DNA of 64,000 nucleotides, from assembly GCF_027497355.1 (NCBI RefSeq), contig NZ_CP114909.1:3615001-3679000 (forward strand). The letters are read 5' to 3'. The DNA is from Micromonospora sp. WMMA1947. Lineage in GTDB: Bacteria > Actinomycetota > Actinomycetes > Mycobacteriales > Micromonosporaceae. Positions 51,607 to 59,844 of the stretch are shown piece after piece. Each line of letters begins with the position of its first letter. Position 1 is the first letter of the stretch. A program made the translations under genes and the position numbers. The notes under the pieces were generated by a model. It was given only the letters and a program-made list of their open reading frames with translations. It was not told the origin of the DNA and ran no database searches.

Positions 51607-52581
51607 ATGAAGATCGCCGTGACCGGCTCGATCGCGACCGACCATCTGATGAGCTTCCCCGGCCGGTTCGCCGACCAACTCATCGCCGACCAGCTCGACA
51701 AGGTCTCGTTGTCCTTCCTCGTCGACGAGCTGGTGCTCCGGCGCGGCGGCACCGCGGCGAACATCGCCTTCGGCATGGCCCAGCTCGGGCTGCGCCCGGT
51801 GCTGCTGGGCGCGGTCGGCGCCGACTTCGCCGACTACCGCTCCTGGCTGGAGCGTCACGGCGTCGACTGCGACTCGGTACACGTCAGCGAGGTCGCGCAC
51901 ACGGCCCGCTTCGTCTGCACCACCGACACCGACATGTGCCAGATCGCCTCCTTCTACGCCGGGGCGATGAGCGAGGCCCGCAACATCGAGCTGGCCCCGG
52001 TGGCGCAGCGCCTCGGCGGGCTGGACCTGGTCCTGGTCAGCGCCAACGACCCGGCCGCGATGATCAGGCACTCCGGCGAGTGCCGGGACCGCGGCTACTC
52101 CTTCGTCGCCGACCCGTCGCAGCAGCTCGCCCGGATGGACGGCGCGGACGTGCTCGGCCTGGTCGAGGGCGCCGACTACCTGATGACGAACGAGTACGAG
52201 AAGTCGCTGCTGCAGAGCAAGGCCGGCCTGACCGACGAGCAGCTGCTGGACCAGGTCAAGGTGCGGGTCACCACCCTGGGCAAGGACGGTGTGGAGATCG
52301 CGGGCCGGGACGTCGGCACGATCCGGGTGCCGATCGCGCGGGAGATCGAGGCGGTCGACCCGACAGGCGTCGGCGACGGCTTCCGGGCCGGTTTCTTCGC
52401 CGCGCTCGACTGGGGCGTCGGCCTGGAACGCGCGGCCCAGGTCGGCTGCCTGCTGGCCACGCTGGTGCTGGAGAACTTCGGCGGCCAGGAGTACGAGGTC
52501 CGCCGGGACCTGTTCGTGAAGCGACTCGCCGAGTCGTACGGTGACGCGGCCGCCGAGGACGTCCGGCCGCACCTGCTGTGA
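51607..52581 (+). CDS. adoK: PfkB-family carbohydrate/adenosine kinase
   Basis: 324 residues of the ribokinase fold. The substrate-binding part has RRGGTAANIAFGMAQLGLRP. PfkB signature 2 at the C-terminus, AVDPTGVGDGFRAGFFAALD (about 254-273), includes the catalytic Asp of the GVGDG anion hole. The start (MKIAVTGSIATDHLMSFPGR) and context match the actinobacterial enzyme shown to be adenosine kinase in M. tuberculosis (AdoK), so adenosine phosphorylation is the likely activity. A TAGGCT -10 lies at 51568-51573. The next gene overlaps its stop. Confidence 0.87.
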   Translation: MKIAVTGSIATDHLMSFPGRFADQLIADQLDKVSLSFLVDELVLRRGGTAANIAFGMAQLGLRPVLLGAVGADFADYRSWLERHGVDCDSVHVSEVAHTARFVCTTDTDMCQIASFYAGAMSEARNIELAPVAQRLGGLDLVLVSANDPAAMIRHSGECRDRGYSFVADPSQQLARMDGADVLGLVEGADYLMTNEYEKSLLQSKAGLTDEQLLDQVKVRVTTLGKDGVEIAGRDVGTIRVPIAREIEAVDPTGVGDGFRAGFFAALDWGVGLERAAQVGCLLATLVLENFGGQEYEVRRDLFVKRLAESYGDAAAEDVRPHLL

Positions 52582-53120
52582 CCGCCCCGGCCGGCGGGGT
52601 GGACCCGGAGGTCCGCCCCGGCTCCGGCGGGCCCGTGCTGGTCGCGTTCGCCGGGCTGCCGGGCGTGGGCAAGACCACGCTCGCCGCCCGGGTCGGCGCC
52701 GCGCTACGCGCCCCGGTGCTGCCGGTCGATCCGGTCGAGCGGGCCCTGCACCGCTACGGCCTGACCGGCGACGTGCCCGGGATGGCCGCGTACGGCGCGG
52801 TCGCCGGGCTGGCCGAGGTGCAGCTCGGGCTCGGGCTCAGCGTGGTGGTCGACGCGGTGAACCCGGTCGCCAGCGCCCGGGGCCTCTGGCACGACGTGGC
52901 CGAACGGGCCGGCGTGCCGCTGCGGGTGATCGAGGTGCACTGCGGTGACGAGGAAGAGCACCGCCGCCGGGTCGAGGCACGCCCGCCCGAGGAGCACGGC
53001 ACCTGGGAGCAGACGCTGCGCCGCCGCGCCGAGTACGAGCCGCTGATCGGCCCGCGCCTGGTGGTCGACACCGCCGTGTCGGCCGACCCGCTGCCCGGCA
53101 TCCTCGCGTACCTGCGCTGA
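52578..53120 (+). CDS. P-loop kinase-like protein, 180 residues
   Basis: Walker A in VAFAGLPGVGKTTLAARVGA (about 21-40) and a kinase-like sequence with VVVDAVNPVASARGLWHDVA followed by VIEVHCGDEEEHRRRVEARP, where the Arg-rich helix resembles the lid of AAA_33/zeta-toxin-like small-molecule kinases. The substrate is unknown. The GTG start overlaps the adoK TGA (GTGA), so it is translationally coupled and may share a role in nucleoside or sugar phosphorylation. A 58-bp repeat follows its stop. Confidence 0.78.
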   Translation: MTAPAGGVDPEVRPGSGGPVLVAFAGLPGVGKTTLAARVGAALRAPVLPVDPVERALHRYGLTGDVPGMAAYGAVAGLAEVQLGLGLSVVVDAVNPVASARGLWHDVAERAGVPLRVIEVHCGDEEEHRRRVEARPPEEHGTWEQTLRRRAEYEPLIGPRLVVDTAVSADPLPGILAYLR

Positions 53121-53127
53121 GCGCTGG

Positions 53128-53185
53128 GTGTTAAGAAGGGCCCCTTCCTCTACCTCAGGCGTTAACAAGGGGCCCTTCCTTACAC
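53128..53185. repeat. 58-bp double-palindrome intergenic repeat, copy 2
   Basis: It contains AAGAAGGGCCCCTTCCT and ACAAGGGGCCCTTCCTT, the same layout and length as 26430-26487. It lies between convergent genes and overlaps the 3' end of tusA: the last sense codon and the stop of tusA are within the repeat. Confidence 0.8.
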
Positions 53186-53407
53186 CCGGACGTCGTAGGC
53201 GGGGCCGTCGTGCGCGGCGAGGAACTCGTGGCCGCGCATCCGGCACCACGCCGGGATGTCGACAGCCGCCGCCGGGTCGTCGGCCAGCACCCGCACCACC
53301 GCACCGGCCGGCAGACCGGGCACCAGCCGGGCGAGATTGATCACTGGCAGCGGGCAGCGCTGCCCCCGGCAGTCCAGCACCTCGTCCGGCTCGCTCCTCG
53401 CGCTCAC
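53180..53407 (-). CDS. TusA-family sulfurtransferase
   Basis: 75 residues. The sulfur-carrying Cys is in the family motif DCRGQRCPLPVINLARLV (about 12-29), followed by the small beta-alpha fold ending GHEFLAAHDGPAYDVRV. TusA-like proteins accept persulfide sulfur from a cysteine desulfurase, and one is encoded immediately upstream with a 4-nt overlap. The receiver of the sulfur is unknown. The Val75 codon and the TAA stop come from the 58-bp repeat, so the natural C-terminus may have been altered by that insertion. Confidence 0.85.
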   Translation of the reverse strand: MSARSEPDEVLDCRGQRCPLPVINLARLVPGLPAGAVVRVLADDPAAAVDIPAWCRMRGHEFLAAHDGPAYDVRV

Positions 53408-54555
53408 AGGTCCGTCACCCCCGCCTCCGCCCGCAGGTCCGCCACGATCCCGGGCAACTCGTCCAGGAACCGCTCCACGTCCGCCTCGGTGGTCTCCCGG
53501 TGCAGCGACACCCGCACGTTGCCGTGCGACAGCACCCCCATCGCCTCCAGCACGTGTGACGGGCGCAACGTCGACGACGTGCACGACGAGCCGGAGGACA
53601 CCGCGAACCCGCGCCGGTCCAGCGCGTGCAGCAGCGCCTCGCCGTCGACGTACAGGCAGGAGAACGTCACCAGGTGCGGCAACCGGTCTACCGGGTCGCC
53701 GACCACCTCCACGTCCGGCACCTCGGCCGCGACCCGGGCCCGGATCCGGTCCACCAGCGGCCCCAGCCGGGCCGCCTCCGCCGCCGCGTCGGCCGCCGCC
53801 GCGCGCAGGCTCGCCGCCGCCGCGACCACCGCCGGCAGGTTCACCACCCCCGGGGTACGCCCCGACTCCCGCTCGTCGGCCGGGTACGGCGACTCCCACC
53901 GGGTGCCCTTGCGCACCACGAGCAGCCCGACGCCGGGCGGCCCGCCCCACTTGTGCGCGCTGGCGGTCAGCACCGACCAGCCCGACGGCAGCGGCACCCG
54001 GCCGGCCAGTTGCGCCGCGTCCACGTACAGCGGCACGCCCGCCTCGGCGCACAGCTGGGCCGCCGCGGGCACCGGCTGCACCGTGCCCACCTCGTGACTG
54101 GCCCCGATCAGTGCGGCGAGAGCCACGCCGGGCGCGGTCACCGCCGCCGCCCAGGCGTCCAGGTCCAGCCGGCCGAACCGGTCCACGGGTACGGACACCG
54201 CCGCGCCGCCTGAGGCCGTGTGCCGCTGCGCGGCGTGCAGCACCGCCGAGTGTTCGATCGCCGAGTGCACCAGCGTCGCCCCGGCCCGCCGCCGCCCGGC
54301 CAGGCCACCGAGCACGGCGGCGTGCGCTGCCGCCGTACCGCTGGGGGTGAAGGACAACTCGTCGGCGCGGACGCCGAGCGTCTGCGCGGCGGCCTCCCGC
54401 GCGGCGTCGAGGAGCTGACGGGCCCGGCGGGCCGGCGCGTACAGCCGGGCCGGGTCGGCCCAGCCGTCGTCCAGGGCGGCCAGCATCGCCTGCCGCGCGA
54501 CCGGATGCAGCGGCGCCGCGCTGGCGGCGTCCAGGTAGACCGGGGAGACGCTCAT
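53404..54555 (-). CDS. Cysteine desulfurase (class V PLP aminotransferase)
   Basis: 383 residues. PLP site: ASHEVGTVQP (His), LYVDAAQLAG (Asp) and the Schiff-base Lys in LTASAHKWGGPPG (about 195). The persulfide-forming Cys is in AVSSGSSCTSST (about 318), with the short loop typical of IscS/NifS group I enzymes. It supplies sulfur to the adjacent TusA-like protein and possibly to iron-sulfur or tRNA thiolation systems. A minus-strand TAGCGT (54564-54569) is 8 nt upstream of the ATG, so this operon may be leaderless too. Confidence 0.92.
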   Translation of the reverse strand: MSVSPVYLDAASAAPLHPVARQAMLAALDDGWADPARLYAPARRARQLLDAAREAAAQTLGVRADELSFTPSGTAAAHAAVLGGLAGRRRAGATLVHSAIEHSAVLHAAQRHTASGGAAVSVPVDRFGRLDLDAWAAAVTAPGVALAALIGASHEVGTVQPVPAAAQLCAEAGVPLYVDAAQLAGRVPLPSGWSVLTASAHKWGGPPGVGLLVVRKGTRWESPYPADERESGRTPGVVNLPAVVAAAASLRAAAADAAAEAARLGPLVDRIRARVAAEVPDVEVVGDPVDRLPHLVTFSCLYVDGEALLHALDRRGFAVSSGSSCTSSTLRPSHVLEAMGVLSHGNVRVSLHRETTEADVERFLDELPGIVADLRAEAGVTDL

Positions 54556-54726
54556 GACGCTCCACGCTATCGCCCGGTTACGCCCAAGATCCCCCCGATG
54601 GGGGTGGACAGCGACCCCAAGACGGCCTGGCCGGTCATGGTCGAGTAATCTGCGACCGTCGGTGACGCCTTTGCCGTCGGTGTCAAAAGGAACAACCGCC
54701 GCGGCGCGCTAGGGAGGCAGGACCAG

Positions 54727-55698
54727 GTGGTCGCAAGGAGTTCGGAGGTACGGCGCTCGGCCGTACGGCACAGCGCTTCCCCGGGGGCCGGTGGACGCCG
54801 GCGGCGTGGTGCTGGTCGAATCGCCGGGCTCGGTCTCGGCGCGGCGGCGCTGCTTGTCTCGCTCACCGGCTGTGACGTCGGCAAGACGTTCGGCGGGTTC
54901 GGCTGGCCGCAGGGCGGCATCACGCCCGAGTCGCACCGCATGTATGACCTGTGGATCGCGTCCTGCATCGCGGCGCTCGCGGTCGGCGTGTTCGTGTGGG
55001 GGCTGATCTTCTGGTGCGTGGTCCGCTACCGCAAGCGCGGCAACGAGCTGCCGGTGCAGACCCGCTACAACCTGCCGATGGAGTTCCTCTACACCATCGC
55101 GCCGATCCTCGTGGTCTCCGTGCTCTTCTACTACACGGCGGTCGTGCAGACCGACGTGAACAAGGAGTCGAAGAACCCGGACGTCACCGTCGAGGTCGTC
55201 GCGTTCAAGTGGAACTGGCAGTTCAACTACCGCGACGGTCAGGGCCCGGAGGCCAACACCGTCGCCTCGGTGCTCGGCACCAGCGAGGTCATCCCGGTGC
55301 TGGTGCTGCCCAGCGGCCGCTCGATCCGCTTCGAGGAGACCAGCCGCGACGTCATCCACTCGTTCTGGGTGCCGGAGTTGCTGTTCAAGCGGGACGTCAT
55401 GCCGGGCAACGTGCGGAACACGTTCGAGGTCTCCAGCATCGACCAGGAGGGCGCGTTCGTCGGCCGCTGCGCCGAGCTGTGCGGCAGCTACCACGCCTTC
55501 ATGAACTTCGAGCTGCGGGTCGTGTCGCCGGAGAAGTACGACCAGTTCCTGGCGGCCAAGAAGGCCGGCAAGTCGACCCAGGAGGCGCTCGGCGCGATCG
55601 GTGAGGAAGAGTACGCCACCGAGACGAAGCCGTTCGACACCCGGCGCGACGTGAACAACTTCAACCCGTCCGACGCGTCGGCCGGCGCGGGAAGCTGA
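54727..55698 (+). CDS. ctaC: Cytochrome c oxidase subunit II
   Basis: 323 residues. A lipoprotein-type signal ends LVSLTGC (lipobox, Cys49). Two membrane helices follow (IASCIAALAVGVFVWGLIFW, then EFLYTIAPILVVSVLFYYTA), then the cupredoxin domain with the CuA site: His in IHSFWVPELLFK and the C-terminal GRCAELCGSYHAFMNFELRV (two Cys, Glu, His, Met). It receives electrons from the QcrC cytochrome cc1. A GTG start is used with AGGGAGG upstream. ctaF follows after 10 nt; ctaD (subunit I) is not in the window. Confidence 0.95.
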   Translation: MVARSSEVRRSAVRHSASPGAGGRRRRGAGRIAGLGLGAAALLVSLTGCDVGKTFGGFGWPQGGITPESHRMYDLWIASCIAALAVGVFVWGLIFWCVVRYRKRGNELPVQTRYNLPMEFLYTIAPILVVSVLFYYTAVVQTDVNKESKNPDVTVEVVAFKWNWQFNYRDGQGPEANTVASVLGTSEVIPVLVLPSGRSIRFEETSRDVIHSFWVPELLFKRDVMPGNVRNTFEVSSIDQEGAFVGRCAELCGSYHAFMNFELRVVSPEKYDQFLAAKKAGKSTQEALGAIGEEEYATETKPFDTRRDVNNFNPSDASAGAGS

Positions 55699-55708
55699 GG
55701 GGTTCGGC

Positions 55709-56137
55709 ATGAAGACCGAGTGGAAGATCTTCCTGACCATCGCCACGTTCCTCCTCGGCGCGACGATCCTCTACGGCGCCTGGACGTACGCCGACAGCGG
55801 CGGTCACGTGGAGTGGATCGGCACTGTGGCGCTGCTGCTGTCCTTCCTGCTCTGCGCGATGTGCGGCGGCTTCTTCTGGTTCGTCTCCCGCCGTATCGAC
55901 CTGCGCCCCGAGGACCGGCCGGACGGCGAGATCGCCGACGGCGCCGGTGAGGTCGGCTTCTTCAGCCCGGGCAGCTACTGGCCGTTCGGGCTGGCGCTGG
56001 CCGCCGCGATCGCCGGTCTCGGCCTGGTGTTCTGGCAGTTCTGGCTGCTGGGACTGGGCCTGGTGGCGGTCGTCCTCGCCACCTGCGGGCTGCTGTTCGA
56101 GTACTACTCGGGCACCCGCCGTACCGCCGAGCACTGA
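55709..56137 (+). CDS. ctaF: Cytochrome c oxidase subunit IV (actinobacterial CtaF)
   Basis: 142 residues with four membrane segments: FLTIATFLLGATILYGAWTY, VALLLSFLLCAMCGGFFWFV, and a close pair after residue 90 (FGLALAAAIAGLGLVFWQFW, LGLGLVAVVLATCGLLFEYY). The sequence between (DLRPEDRPDGEIADGAGEVG) is the family's conserved loop. It is a structural subunit of the actinobacterial aa3 oxidase. Co-transcribed with ctaC. Confidence 0.93.
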   Translation: MKTEWKIFLTIATFLLGATILYGAWTYADSGGHVEWIGTVALLLSFLLCAMCGGFFWFVSRRIDLRPEDRPDGEIADGAGEVGFFSPGSYWPFGLALAAAIAGLGLVFWQFWLLGLGLVAVVLATCGLLFEYYSGTRRTAEH

Positions 56138-56245
56138 CCCGAAGCACCGTCGCAGGCCCGCACCCCTCCCGGGGTAGCGGGCCTGCCGCTTTCCCCGCGC
56201 CTGCCTGCGGCACCCCGCGCGCCGTCCCCTGCGCCTGCCTGCGTC

Positions 56246-56300
56246 GATCATGAAGTTGACGGCACCGGCGGTCCCTTTTGTCCCCGCCAACCTCATGATC
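56246..56300. repeat. 55-bp palindromic repeat (type B), copy 1
   Basis: Starts GATCATGAAGTTGACGGC and ends GCCAACCTCATGATC, imperfect complements. It is the same length as copies 2 and 3 at 56587 and 56688. The gap 56138-56800 holds no gene and is largely made of such elements. Confidence 0.7.
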
Positions 56301-56418
56301 ACCGCCCGTCAGGTCGGCTTCTCGCTCTCCCGCTCCCCGCCGGCGGCGCACCGCCCGGCTCACGCGCTCTCAGCTGTTCCATTCATCGAGAGCGCCGTTC
56401 CACCTGCCAGGACCACAA

Positions 56419-56470
56419 GAGATCTTGGTAGGAAAGTGCCCCTATGGGGGCCATTTCCTGCCAAGATCTC
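56419..56470. repeat. 52-bp palindromic repeat (type A), intergenic copy
   Basis: GAGATCTTGG and CCAAGATCTC flank a long imperfect stem with GTGCCCC and GGGGGCC near the loop. The two arms match at about 20 of 24 positions. It is homologous to the element inside the WG-repeat gene at 38635-38686. Confidence 0.85.
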
Positions 56471-56586
56471 GCGCACCGCCTGGCTCGTCCCCGTAGCGCT
56501 CGCCCTCCACGCCCGACTCCTGAGGCCTCGCGCCCACCGCCCAGCGCGCCGGCCACTGCGCACTCCCGCGCCCGCCCGGCCCCGTT

Positions 56587-56641
56587 GATCAAGGAGTTCG
56601 AGGCACTTTCGCGCATCGCCGGTGACACAAACCCCTTGATC
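56587..56641. repeat. 55-bp palindromic repeat (type B), copy 2
   Basis: Starts GATCAAGGAGTT and ends AACCCCTTGATC. Its outer 12 bp and its GACACAAAC segment match copy 3, but the left arm has decayed so the stem is shorter. Confidence 0.75.
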
Positions 56642-56687
56642 CCTGCTTCGGACGGGAAGCACGCACCACCTGACGACCCCAGGCGGT

Positions 56688-56742
56688 GATCAAGGAGTTT
56701 GTGTCCGCTTGGACGACCGTGGGGGACACAAACTCCTTGATC
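56688..56742. repeat. 55-bp palindromic repeat (type B), copy 3
   Basis: GATCAAGGAGTTTGTGTCC (56688-56706) and its exact 19-bp reverse complement (56724-56742) enclose 17 bp. It is the best-preserved of the three copies. Confidence 0.85.
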
Positions 56743-56770
56743 ACGAGCGGCGACGGGTGGGCTGTCGGGC

Positions 56771-56800
56771 GGGGAGGGGAGGGGAGGGAGGGAGGGGAGG
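56771..56800 (+). repeat. G-run tract with G-quadruplex potential
   Basis: Six runs of three or four G separated by single A residues, directly abutting the 3' end of the zinc-ribbon gene (encoded on the opposite strand). Confidence 0.7.
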
Positions 56801-57010
56801 TCAGGCGGCCTGGGGGTGGGACGATCGGCGGGGTGCGCGGCGGCCGGACAGGCGCGTCGGGCGGAACGCGAACGTGGCGATCACCACTGCCGCGCCGCAA
56901 CCGGTGCAGATCAGCTCCGGGCAGTCGGCGCCGTGCCCGTCACCGCACGGCGGCGCCTCGAACAGCACGACGCCCTCGCAGGTGTCACAGTGCAGCTCGC
57001 GGTCAGACAC
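56801..57010 (-). CDS. Small zinc-ribbon protein, 69 residues
   Basis: VSDRELHCDTCEGVVLFEAP and PELICTGCGAAVVIATFAF carry two CxxC pairs 29 residues apart, as in a small zinc ribbon; further Cys and His residues lie between. The C-terminal 20 residues are basic (RPTRLSGRRAPRRSSHP). A nucleic-acid or protein-binding role is likely by fold only. GTG 57010 is preceded by GAGAGGAG at good spacing. The upstream frame is not needed. Confidence 0.75.
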   Translation of the reverse strand: MSDRELHCDTCEGVVLFEAPPCGDGHGADCPELICTGCGAAVVIATFAFRPTRLSGRRAPRRSSHPQAA

Positions 57011-57064
57011 GGGTGGCTCCTCTCGCTCCGGGCACCGGTCGGGGCGGGGAGGCGCCGGCCGGTG

Positions 57065-57109
57065 GACCGAAAACGGATAGACCGAAAACGGATAGACCGA
57101 AGACGGAAA
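57065..57109. repeat. Three tandem 15-bp repeats upstream of the zinc-ribbon gene
   Basis: GACCGAAAACGGATA at 57065-57079 and 57080-57094, and a variant GACCGAAGACGGAAA at 57095-57109. On the minus strand each of the first two reads TATCCGTTTTCGGTC. The AT-rich block stands out from the GC-rich surroundings and lies where the zinc-ribbon promoter should be. Confidence 0.75.
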
Positions 57110-57164
57110 ACAACTCCCGTGTAGTTTGGCACCCGGGTACGACAACACCCGCGCCAGGCTGCGG

Positions 57165-58211
57165 TCAGGCGGCCCGCGCCACCTCGAGCCAGCGCTCCAG
57201 CGCTGCCGCTGCGGCGCCCGAGTCGACCGCCTCGGCGGCCCGGTCCAGGTTGGTCCGCAGCACCGCGTACAGGTCGCCGTCGAGCGGGCCCTGGGTGGCC
57301 AGCGCGACCGCCGCGTTCACCAGCACCGCGTCGCGCACCGGGCCGGTCTCACCGGCGAGCAGGCGGCGTACCACGTCGGCGTTGTAGACCGCGTCCCCGC
57401 CGCGCAGGTCGGCCAGGGTGGCCCGGGGCACCCCGAGTTCCGTGGCGTCCAGCACGGACTCGGTCACGGTGCCCTGCTGCGCCACCCAGACCCGGGTGGG
57501 CGCGCCGGTGCTGAACTCGTCCAGGCCGTCCTCGCCGCGTACCACGATCGCCGAGTCGCCCCGGGCCGCGAAGACGGCGGCCATGACCGGGGCCATCCGC
57601 CTGTCGAAGCAGCCGACGGCGCCCGCGCGGGGTCGCGCCGGGTTGGTCAGCGGGCCGAGGAAGTTGAACGCGGTGGGTACGCCGATCTCGCGCCGGACCG
57701 GGCCGGTGTGGCGCATGCCGGGGTGGAAGCGGGCGGCGAAGCAGAAGCCGATGCCGGCCTCGGTGACGCAGCGGGCCACCTGCTCGGGCTCCAGATCCAG
57801 CGGTACGCCGAGTTGCTCCAGCACGTCGGCGGTGCCGCAGGAGGAGGAGGCGGCCCGGTTGCCGTGCTTGACCACGCGGACCCCGGCCCCGGCGACCACC
57901 AGCGCCGCCATGGTGGAGATGTTCACCGTGTGGGCGAGGTCGCCGCCGGTGCCGACCACGTCCAGCGCGCTCGCGCGGACGTCGTCGGGCAGGTGCACCG
58001 GCACCGCGCGGGTCAGCATGGTCTCGACCAGGCCGCCCAGCTCGGCGGGGGTCTCGCCCTTGGTGCGCAGCGCGACGGCGAAGCCGGCGATCTGGGCCGG
58101 GGTGGCCGAGCCGGCCATGATCTCGCCCATCGCCCACGCCGTGTCGGCGGTGGAGAGCTCCTCGCCGCGCAGCAGCGCGTTGAGCAGAAGCGGCCAGGTC
58201 CGTTCGCCCAT
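57165..58211 (-). CDS. trpD: Anthranilate phosphoribosyltransferase
   Basis: 348 residues; second step of tryptophan synthesis, transferring phosphoribose from PRPP to anthranilate. It has the PRPP-binding [20 protein letters not shown] (about 83-102), [20 protein letters not shown] (about 115-134) and [20 protein letters not shown]. No other trp gene is in the window. The ATG at 58211 has GGGAGG 6 nt upstream. Its location next to ctaE/qcr genes is the same as in mycobacteria. Confidence 0.95.
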   Translation of the reverse strand: MGERTWPLLLNALLRGEELSTADTAWAMGEIMAGSATPAQIAGFAVALRTKGETPAELGGLVETMLTRAVPVHLPDDVRASALDVVGTGGDLAHTVNISTMAALVVAGAGVRVVKHGNRAASSSCGTADVLEQLGVPLDLEPEQVARCVTEAGIGFCFAARFHPGMRHTGPVRREIGVPTAFNFLGPLTNPARPRAGAVGCFDRRMAPVMAAVFAARGDSAIVVRGEDGLDEFSTGAPTRVWVAQQGTVTESVLDATELGVPRATLADLRGGDAVYNADVVRRLLAGETGPVRDAVLVNAAVALATQGPLDGDLYAVLRTNLDRAAEAVDSGAAAAALERWLEVARAA

Positions 58212-58291
58212 GGCGGGCCTCCCGAGCGGCGTGAGGAAAGCGGTTGGGGCGCGCCACGGCCGCGTCGCCGTGGCGCGCGAAGGCCGGGGGA

Positions 58292-58690
58292 TCAGGCCGC
58301 GGCGTGGGTGCGGCGCAGCAGCTCCGCCACGGTGCTGCCGGCGACCACCGGGTCCAGCGGGTGGGTCAGCGTGGCGTCCACCTCGGCGTACGCGGCCAGC
58401 CAGCGGTCGGCGGCGCGGGCCAGCACCACGCAGGTCGGCGGTGCGTCGTCCCGGTCGTCCTTGATCTGGCGGGCGATGCCGATGCCGCCGCCGGGGCTCG
58501 CCTCGCCGTCGAGCAGCATCAGGTCGATCTCGTAGTCGTCGACCAGCCGGATGCAGGCGTTGTACTCGTCGGCCTCGACGAACTCGATCTCGATCCCCGG
58601 TGCCGGCCGGGTGCCCACGGCGAGCCGCATCCGGTCGCGGACCTTCGGGTCGTCGCTGTAGAGCAGGACGGTGCAAAGACGATCGCTCAT
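58292..58690 (-). CDS. Stand-alone receiver-like (REC) protein
   Basis: 132 residues with the outline of a CheY-like fold: [20 protein letters not shown] with the acidic pair, the phospho-acceptor position in [20 protein letters not shown] (Asp), and a last strand [11 protein letters not shown]. The usual Lys of the KP motif is replaced (THP), so signalling by phosphorylation may be lost or altered. No output domain is present. A GGGAG ribosome-binding site precedes ATG 58690, and a TACGAT -10 may lie at 58725-58730. It sits between trpD and ctaG; a role in respiration is only suggested by context. Confidence 0.78.
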   Translation of the reverse strand: MSDRLCTVLLYSDDPKVRDRMRLAVGTRPAPGIEIEFVEADEYNACIRLVDDYEIDLMLLDGEASPGGGIGIARQIKDDRDDAPPTCVVLARAADRWLAAYAEVDATLTHPLDPVVAGSTVAELLRRTHAAA

Positions 58691-58794
58691 CGTGACGTGG
58701 CTCCCACCTCGTAGCTGCCCGCTGATCGTAGCGGTCGTCACATCCGGGCTGTCGCCCCGCCCGGTGGGGTCGGGGCGTACCCCGGAACGGGCCG

Positions 58795-59748
58795 TCAGGC
58801 GCTCGCCTCCGCGGCGCGCTGGCGGGCCTCCTGGCGGTCCAGTTCGCGGTCGAGCCGGCGGGCCTCGCGCTCGGACTGCTTCACCCACTGCACGACCAGG
58901 ACGGCGAGCATGGTGACGCTGACGAACTCGCCGCCGGCCCACAGGATGCCGCCCGCGACCACCTGGTCGTTCCAGGGGTCGGACCAGGACAGGTTGAGCG
59001 ACGGGTACCAGTCGCCGCCGAACAGCGTGGTGCTCTGCATGATGGTCAGGCCGAGGACCGTGTGGAACGGCACCGAGAGCAGCATGAGCAGCGCGCGGCC
59101 CGGGTACGGCCAGCGGCCGGGCAGCGGGTCCAGCCCGAGCAGCGGCCAGAAGAAGACGCAGCCGGTGGCGATGAAGTGCGCGTGGACCAGTTCGTGCGCC
59201 CACTCGTGGCGCAGGGTGAACTCGTAGAGGTCGGTGAAGTACAGCGCGAACGGGTTCACCACGAAGATGGCGAACGCCACAAGCGGGAAGCTGTAGATCC
59301 GGATCACCTTGCTGTGCACGATCGCGAGCAGCCGCTTGCGGGGCCGTGCCGGCAGCGTGCGCAGCGCCAGCGTCATCGGCGCGCCGAGCGCCAGGAAGAT
59401 CGGCGCGATCATCGACAGCACCATGTGCTGCACCATGTGCACCGAGAGCAGAGCGGTGTCGTACGCGCCGAGGCCGGTGAGCGTGACCAGGGCGATGCCG
59501 CCGAGGCCGGGGCCGAGGAACGACACGGTACGGATGACCGGCCAGCGGTCGCCGCGCAGCCGCAGCCGGTGCACCCCGTAGAGGTAGAGGCCGGCGGCCA
59601 GGACGATGCCCAGCGTGAGCCAGCTGTCCAGCCGGGTCTCGGTGAACACCCGGGTCACGGTGAACGGCGGCGGGGCGCCCTCGCCTCCCGCCGCCAGCGT
59701 CGCCGGAACAGCCGAGGTGACGGCGAGGATCTGATCGACGTGCAGCAC
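58795..59748 (-). CDS. Cytochrome c oxidase assembly protein, CtaG (caa3_CtaG) family
   Basis: 317 residues with about seven membrane segments. Family motifs include [20 protein letters not shown] (His-rich), [20 protein letters not shown] and [14 protein letters not shown]. Members are needed for formation of the copper centre in Bacillus caa3 oxidase. The C-terminal 40 residues are charged and coiled-coil-like ([20 protein letters not shown]). The GTG start is 7 nt after TACCCT. Divergent from ctaE. Confidence 0.9.
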   Translation of the reverse strand: MLHVDQILAVTSAVPATLAAGGEGAPPPFTVTRVFTETRLDSWLTLGIVLAAGLYLYGVHRLRLRGDRWPVIRTVSFLGPGLGGIALVTLTGLGAYDTALLSVHMVQHMVLSMIAPIFLALGAPMTLALRTLPARPRKRLLAIVHSKVIRIYSFPLVAFAIFVVNPFALYFTDLYEFTLRHEWAHELVHAHFIATGCVFFWPLLGLDPLPGRWPYPGRALLMLLSVPFHTVLGLTIMQSTTLFGGDWYPSLNLSWSDPWNDQVVAGGILWAGGEFVSVTMLAVLVVQWVKQSEREARRLDRELDRQEARQRAAEASA

Positions 59749-59755
59749 GCTTTTC

Positions 59756-59761
59756 AGGGTA
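59756..59761 (-). promoter_or_regulatory. -10 element of ctaG (leaderless)
   Basis: Minus-strand TACCCT is 7 nt from the GTG at 59748. Confidence 0.5.
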
Positions 59762-59844
59762 GGTCAGGCGAAGCGGACCACCACGATCGGGCCACGGAAG
59801 GGCCAGGTTTGGCACCCCGCTGATCGTCGGTCCCGGTCAGGGGC

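Noticed and set aside
48541..52572. A 1343-codon minus-strand frame extending nadA upstream
   Set aside because: Only the last 391 codons match NadA; the extension runs opposite glycerate kinase, erpA and adoK.
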